This document shows, piece by piece, positions 59,801 through 64,000 of a stretch of 64,000 nt of DNA. This stretch comes from Hymenobacter sp. DG25B (GTDB lineage Bacteria > Bacteroidota > Bacteroidia > Cytophagales > Hymenobacteraceae). A model generated the notes under the pieces. That model was not told the DNA's origin. It did not search any database and worked only from the letters and a program-made list of their open reading frames with translations. The stretch is from the NCBI RefSeq assembly GCF_000801315.1, contig NZ_CP010054.1:1860001-1924000 (forward strand), written 5' to 3'. The position numbers were made by a program, and so were the translations under genes. The number at the start of each line of letters is the position of its first letter. Position 1 is the stretch's first letter.

Positions 59801-60574
59801 ATGATGTCCTCCTCTGCTTCCGTTCTCGCCGCCACCACCGCCACCGTAGCCACGCTGCCACTCATGGAGCAGCAATATGCCCACTACACCGCCGCCGACC
59901 AGCACGTTTGGCAGCTGCTGTTCGACCGCCAATCGGCGTTGCTGCCGGGGCGCGCGGCCGAGCCTTTTCTGGAAGGCCTGCGGGAAATAGGGTTTCACCG
60001 CCACGCCATTCCTGATTTTGCGGAAGTTAATCCGCGGCTAAAAGCACTTACTGGCTGGGAACTGGTGGTAGTGCCCGGCATTGTAGATGATGCCGTATTC
60101 TTTGGCCTGCTGGCCGATAAGAAGTTTCCTGCCACCACGTGGCTGCGCAAGCTGGAGCAGCTGGACTACCTGGAAGAGCCCGATATGTTTCATGACGTAT
60201 TCGGCCATGTGCCGCTGCTGATGAACCCGGAGTTTGGAGCCTTTTTGCAGGAACTAGGCGAAGCCGCTGTGCAGCATTTCCAGCGCTGGCCCGGCACGCT
60301 GGAGCTGTTCACGCGCCTGTACTGGTTCACCGCCGAGTTTGGCCTGCTCCGTCAGCCCAACGGCCTGCGCATTTACGGGGCGGGTCTGCTTTCCTCACAC
60401 GGGGAAGTAAAGTTCAGCCTCAGCGAAAAGCCTACCCGCCTGGAGTTCAGCCTGGATGGCGTGCTGACTACGCCCTTTGAGAAAGACCATTTTCAGGAGC
60501 TGTACTTCATACTGGAAAGCATGGACCAGCTAGGCGAAAGCCTGACCCAGCTTAAGGCGCGACTGGTAGAATAG
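59801..60574 (+). CDS. phhA: Phenylalanine 4-hydroxylase, copy 2
   Basis: 257 aa from the first ATG (59801). A later start at codon 22 (MEQQYAHYTAADQ) would align exactly with copy 1 and removes a Ser/Ala/Thr-rich leader. Iron ligands by the longer numbering are His131 and His136 in DMFHDVFGHVPLL and Glu179 in YWFTAEFGLL. The other motifs (GWELVVVPGIVDD, FPATTWLRK, IYGAGLLSSHGE) match copy 1, and about half of all residues are the same by eye. The same reaction is expected. It has its own promoter, Tyr leader and attenuator, so the two copies can be regulated separately. It ends at a strong terminator. Confidence 0.95.
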   Translation: MMSSSASVLAATTATVATLPLMEQQYAHYTAADQHVWQLLFDRQSALLPGRAAEPFLEGLREIGFHRHAIPDFAEVNPRLKALTGWELVVVPGIVDDAVFFGLLADKKFPATTWLRKLEQLDYLEEPDMFHDVFGHVPLLMNPEFGAFLQELGEAAVQHFQRWPGTLELFTRLYWFTAEFGLLRQPNGLRIYGAGLLSSHGEVKFSLSEKPTRLEFSLDGVLTTPFEKDHFQELYFILESMDQLGESLTQLKARLVE

Positions 60575-60594
60575 TTGTTGAGTGGAATGCACGA

Positions 60595-60630
60595 AAAAGC
60601 CCGGGTCCGTTGCAGCGGAGCCGGGCTTTT
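60595..60630. terminator. Bidirectional terminator after phhA copy 2
   Basis: AAAAGCCCGG and CCGGGCTTTT form the outer stem, TCCG and CGGA the inner one, around a short loop; it sits between the convergent phhA and lipoprotein genes. Confidence 0.88.
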
Positions 60631-60656
60631 ATAATGCATACACTACTTCACACCTG

Positions 60657-61205
60657 TTACTTGGCTTTGCCAGTCACATTAAACTTGAGGGCGCCATTCA
60701 CAAACATTTGTTGCTCAATGGCCCGGCGGGTGGTGCCTTTCAGCTCCACCGTAAACTCCGGGGCCTGCAGATACTGCTTCAGGTCCAGGCTGTTATCCAC
60801 CGTGAGGCTGATGCTTTGCGTATTGGTTTCAGCGTTGGTGAAGGTTCCGAGCTTAGCCGACTGACCGTTGGCCTTGATGTACACTTCACCACCAGAAATC
60901 AGCCCGAAGTTGTCGTTGGAATTGGAGGTGCCCGTCAGGGTAAATACCGCCGATTCAAGCGTTACTTTCTCTACCGCTGCTTTATTTTTGTCGAGCTCGG
61001 CCTGCAAGCCGGAGGTCTGTGAAACGGTGGTGGAGAAATTGGTTTGAGTAGTAGGATTGAGAGTAAAATTCAGATTCGCCACGTTATAATTGAAGTTCAC
61101 TTTAACGGCATTCTTAATTTTGTCGCAGGAGGTTAGTGAGGCGCTAACACACAGAAAAACAAGGGCAACGAGCACGCGGGCTGAACGGGAGGTAAGAGTT
61201 TGCAT
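60657..61205 (-). CDS. Lipoprotein of unknown function
   Basis: 182 aa. Signal and lipobox VLVALVFLCVSASLTSC (acylated Cys near residue 27). The mature region (VKVNFNYNVANLNFTLNPTT) is a Thr/Ser/Asn-rich beta sandwich with ESAVFTLTGTSNSNDNFG, VYIKANGQSAKLGTF and ISLTVDNSLDLKQYLQAP. No catalytic residue or named family was recognised; beta-rich lipoproteins of this kind are common on the Bacteroidota surface. It is convergent with phhA and divergent from the LytTR regulator gene. Confidence 0.85.
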   Translation of the reverse strand: MQTLTSRSARVLVALVFLCVSASLTSCDKIKNAVKVNFNYNVANLNFTLNPTTQTNFSTTVSQTSGLQAELDKNKAAVEKVTLESAVFTLTGTSNSNDNFGLISGGEVYIKANGQSAKLGTFTNAETNTQSISLTVDNSLDLKQYLQAPEFTVELKGTTRRAIEQQMFVNGALKFNVTGKAK

Positions 61206-61393
61206 GGGTGAAAGTTTGGAATTAGGGAAGAGGAATAAGAATTTGCCGACGGGGCTTTCTTTCTAATCAGAAAGCAAGTCTGAAACTATAAGCCCGGCGC
61301 CAGGGCTGCACAGGCAAGTCTACCAGACCGGGGGAAAAGTCGATGGGCTGGTTGGCCTGTCTACCAGATCCGGATTTCATTCCTTTCTCGCTT

Positions 61394-62185
61394 ATGATGC
61401 CTGCTACCGAGCCTCCCATTACCTGCCTGGTGCTGGAAGATGACCTGCTGATGCGTGACCTGGTAGGTAGCTTTGTGGAGCAGGTGCCTGCTTTGCAGCT
61501 GATAGGACTGCACGAGCAGCCGTTGGCGGCATTTGAGCAGCTGGCCCGGCAACCCGCCGATTTGCTTATCTCTGATATAGAAATGCCAGGCCTGAACGGG
61601 CTGGAGCTGGTGCGGGCGCTACGGCAGCCGCCCCTGGTCATATTTATGACCTCACACCAGAAATACGCGGCCCAGAGTTATGAGGTAGATGCCGTCGACT
61701 ATTTGCTCAAGCCGCTGGCCTTCGACCGGTTTCTGCGGGCCATTGATAAAGCCCGCCAGCTATTGCAGCATCGGCGGGCGGCCCGGCTCATAAACGAGCC
61801 ATCTCCTGCACCCTGGCCGCCGTCAACCCCCGGCAGCTCATCCCAAGAGGATTACTTTTTCATCCGGACAGAAATGCAGTTTGTGAAGCTGCGTTATGAT
61901 GAAGTGGCTTACATTGAGGCCATGCGTGACTTTAGCAAGGTTTTCCTGGAAGATGGTACCGTGCACATCACCCTGGTGAATTTGAAAAACATTGAAAGCC
62001 AGTTGCCGGCGCCGCTTTTTGTGCGCACCCATCGGTCCTTCCTGGTCAATGCTAGCAAGATTGAAGTGATTACCAATCAGGATGTGAAGCTGTTGAAAGT
62101 GGCCGTGCCGCTCAGCCAGACCTACCGCGACGAGGTGACGGAGCGGGTAGTGCAAAACCGTTTGATTACGCGCCGCTCCGGTTAG
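61394..62185 (+). CDS. LytTR-family response regulator
   Basis: 263 aa from ATG 61394 (ATG 61397 is equally possible). The receiver domain has the acidic pair in LVLEDDLLMRDLV and phospho-acceptor Asp61 in LLISDIEMPGLNGLELV, with the Thr in FMTSHQKYAAQSYEVDAVDYLLKPL. A Pro-rich linker (PSPAPWPPSTPGSSS) leads to the LytTR DNA-binding domain: YFFIRTEMQFVKLRYDEVAYIEAM, ITLVNLKNIESQLPA and FVRTHRSFLVNASKIEVI. The downstream kinase gene is convergent (8 bp between stops), so the two could be partners although not in one operon. Confidence 0.92.
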   Translation: MMPATEPPITCLVLEDDLLMRDLVGSFVEQVPALQLIGLHEQPLAAFEQLARQPADLLISDIEMPGLNGLELVRALRQPPLVIFMTSHQKYAAQSYEVDAVDYLLKPLAFDRFLRAIDKARQLLQHRRAARLINEPSPAPWPPSTPGSSSQEDYFFIRTEMQFVKLRYDEVAYIEAMRDFSKVFLEDGTVHITLVNLKNIESQLPAPLFVRTHRSFLVNASKIEVITNQDVKLLKVAVPLSQTYRDEVTERVVQNRLITRRSG

Positions 62186-62193
62186 GCCATCAG

Positions 62194-64000
62194 CTACGCT
62201 ACAATACTAAGTGCCGCCGCCTGCGGGAAAGTGCAATAGAAGGTAGTGCCCCGGCCCGGGCCGGCACTTTCTGCCCATAATCGGCCGCCGTTGCGGGCCA
62301 CAAAATCCCGGCACAGCACTAAGCCCAGCCCGGTACCGCTTTCCTGAGCAGTGCCAGCCGTACTACGCGCGGGCTCGGCAGGACTCAGCAATGCCTGTAA
62401 CGCTTCCGCTGATAAGCCTACTCCGGTATCGGCCACAGCTAGCTGCCAGGACCCACCTTCCTGGGTGCTGCTTACCTGCACCTGGCCGCCAGCGGAAGTA
62501 AACTTAATAGCGTTGCTGAGCAGGTTACGCAGCACCAGCCGTACCATATCGGGGTCGGCCCAGGCCCATTCGGTGGCCTCCAGCGTGTGTAGCAGGGCAA
62601 TATTCTTTTGCTCAGCGGCAGTGCGCAGCAGACGGAAGTTTTCCTCCACAGCTTCCTGCAGGCGCACGGCTTCGGGGTTTACCCGCTCGGAGGCCTGCAT
62701 CTGCACGGCTGCCCAGCTGAGGAGGTTGTCAATCAGCGCCAGGGTCTGGTCAAGGGTTTGGTTGAGGCGCTGGGCGTATTGGATGAGTTTTTCCTGGGGT
62801 AGCTGCCGGATATTAAGCAGAGAAACAAAGGCGTGCAGCGAGTTGAGCGGGCCGCGCAGGTCATGACCAATAATAGAAAAGAGCCGGTCTTTGGTAGCGT
62901 TCAGCTGGGCCAGCGCAGTTCGTTGCTCCTCAATCTCCCGGTTCTTGCGGGAGAGGATTTTATTGATGCGCCAAAGCATAAGCCCGGCGCCTAACACCAC
63001 TACAAAACCCAGCGCCAATGCCCCCAACAGCAACCTTTGCTGGTGCAGGCGCTGCTGTTGCAATTGCTGGTTTTTACGCAGCAACTGCACTCGCTGGCGT
63101 TCCCGGCTTAAATCGAAGGCGCCCTGCAAACGGCCAATGGCTTCTGATTTTTCGTGGCTGAACACGGAGTCGCGCAGGGTGGCGGCTTGTTCCGCAAAGC
63201 CTAATGCTTGTTGAAAGTTGCCGCGCTCTTTTGCCAGGTGAGCCAGCAAATCGGCCGCCACCAGCTCGTCGGCCCGGATGCCGAGCTTATGGGCCAGTTG
63301 CAGGCTCTCGCGGGCCAGTAGCTCTGCCTGGGCGTTGTTGTGCAGGGCGGCGTACGTTTGGGCCGCCCGGTTTAGCCCGGTTATCAGCAGATTTTGCTCG
63401 CCCAACTGGCGAAGCCCGGCCAACGCTTTCTGATGATAAGCCAGTGCCTCCTCATGGCGTCCTAACTCATAGCTAATCTGCCCTAAAGCGCTGGCCGAAA
63501 CTGCCTCGAAGGGACTTTGCTGTTCCCTGAATATCTGCTGTGCCTGCAGGTAAGCCTGCTGCGCCGCCTGTAAATTCTTTTGCCCGGCGTAGGCGTCGCC
63601 CAGGTTATTATAACAGAGGGCGACATAAGCCAGATTGCCCGCCTGGCGGAACAACTCGGCCGATTTTCGGGTGTACTCAATGGCCCGGGGGTAGTCCTTC
63701 TCAAACAAGTAAATATTGCCGATGCTGGCCGCCGTATAAGGCTTTAAATCATTTAATTTATACTGTTCTTCCAGGCTGCTGGCCCGCAGATAATATACCA
63801 GCGCCTGCGGATATTTTCCCTGGCGCGTAAAGGCATCGGCTAGGTCGCCGGCGAAGTCTATCTGCCAGCGGGGCAGGGCCAAAAGCTGGCTGAGCTGCAA
63901 CCCCTGGCGGGCATACCGCCGCACCTGGTCAAAGTTGCCCAGCATGTTGCCCGTTAAGGTAAGGCTGCGGTAGGCGCGCAGCAGGAGCGGGTTTTGGTTG
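62194..64000 (-). CDS. TPR-containing sensor histidine kinase, 5' end outside window
   Basis: At least 600 residues are visible; the frame stays open to base 64000 (NPLLLRAYRSLTLTGN before the ATG at 63945), so the true start lies outside. TPR repeats come first (KYPQALVYYLRASSLEEQY, YPRAIEYTRKSAELFRQAGN, RHEEALAYHQKALAGLRQLG), then one membrane helix (LLGALALGFVVVLGAGLML), a coiled coil, the phospho-acceptor FSIIGHDLRGPLNSLHAFVS and the ATPase with VLRNLLSNAIKFTSAGG and GTGLGLVLCRDFVARNGGRLW. Such proteins are typical of Bacteroidota, with the TPR part in the periplasm. The signal is unknown; the LytTR regulator opposite is a candidate partner. Confidence 0.92.
   Translation of the reverse strand, partial: NQNPLLLRAYRSLTLTGNMLGNFDQVRRYARQGLQLSQLLALPRWQIDFAGDLADAFTRQGKYPQALVYYLRASSLEEQYKLNDLKPYTAASIGNIYLFEKDYPRAIEYTRKSAELFRQAGNLAYVALCYNNLGDAYAGQKNLQAAQQAYLQAQQIFREQQSPFEAVSASALGQISYELGRHEEALAYHQKALAGLRQLGEQNLLITGLNRAAQTYAALHNNAQAELLARESLQLAHKLGIRADELVAADLLAHLAKERGNFQQALGFAEQAATLRDSVFSHEKSEAIGRLQGAFDLSRERQRVQLLRKNQQLQQQRLHQQRLLLGALALGFVVVLGAGLMLWRINKILSRKNREIEEQRTALAQLNATKDRLFSIIGHDLRGPLNSLHAFVSLLNIRQLPQEKLIQYAQRLNQTLDQTLALIDNLLSWAAVQMQASERVNPEAVRLQEAVEENFRLLRTAAEQKNIALLHTLEATEWAWADPDMVRLVLRNLLSNAIKFTSAGGQVQVSSTQEGGSWQLAVADTGVGLSAEALQALLSPAEPARSTAGTAQESGTGLGLVLCRDFVARNGGRLWAESAGPGRGTTFYCTFPQAAALSIVA

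Overview
The window looks like chromosome of a high-GC Bacteroidota of the Cytophagales, most like Hymenobacter. This rests on a SusC/SusD/SusE trio, three secreted proteins with type IX secretion (T9SS) C-terminal sorting domains, Bacteroidota-type promoters (TTG - about 19 nt - TAnnTTTG), weak Shine-Dalgarno signals, and gene families typical of the phylum (fused E1 dehydrogenase, DUF1573, DUF2279, UMF1 transporter, short orphan HsdR-N protein). I see no phage, insertion sequence, CRISPR array or tRNA.

Layout. 1-5.0 kb: end of a molybdenum hydroxylase operon (FAD subunit, Mo subunit, XdhC, MocA-like maturation factor). 5-13 kb: a UMF1 transporter, DinB protein, amidohydrolase, AMP nucleosidase, HsdR-N protein and a PAS histidine kinase/response regulator pair. 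13-17 kb: two frameshifted genes (an LTA-synthase-like phosphatase and alanine dehydrogenase) and a SUKH-like gene. 17-30 kb: DUF1573 protein, fused 2-oxoacid dehydrogenase E1, LuxE-like and GT39-like proteins, a subtilase lipoprotein, an NtrC-type regulator and a large GH-A hydrolase. 29.8-30.25 kb: rnpB (RNase P RNA), overlapped by the 3' end of an AT-rich gene. 30.8-36 kb: M1 peptidase, alpha/beta hydrolase, Smr protein, DUF2279 protein. 36-50.2 kb: a starch locus (secreted GH13 amylase, BadF-type sugar kinase, SusE, SusD, SusC, starch-binding esterase). 50.2-60.6 kb: an aromatic amino acid locus (trpEGDCFBA, DAHP synthase, two tandem phenylalanine 4-hydroxylases). 60.6-64 kb: a lipoprotein, a LytTR regulator and a TPR histidine kinase cut by the window edge.

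The most interesting part is the aromatic locus. Three transcription units begin with a short leader peptide followed by a Rho-independent terminator just before the first structural gene. The trp leader has three consecutive Trp codons. The first phenylalanine hydroxylase leader has a Phe-Tyr pair and an 11-bp antiterminator that can be read directly. The second has five Tyr codons in a seven-codon stretch. This suggests peptide-leader attenuation of two phenylalanine hydroxylases in response to tyrosine supply, with the enzymes acting as a tyrosine-making branch rather than a catabolic one.

The window also carries at least ten intergenic palindromes of about 100 bp in several sequence classes. 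Four of them lie between genes of the trp/DAHP cluster.
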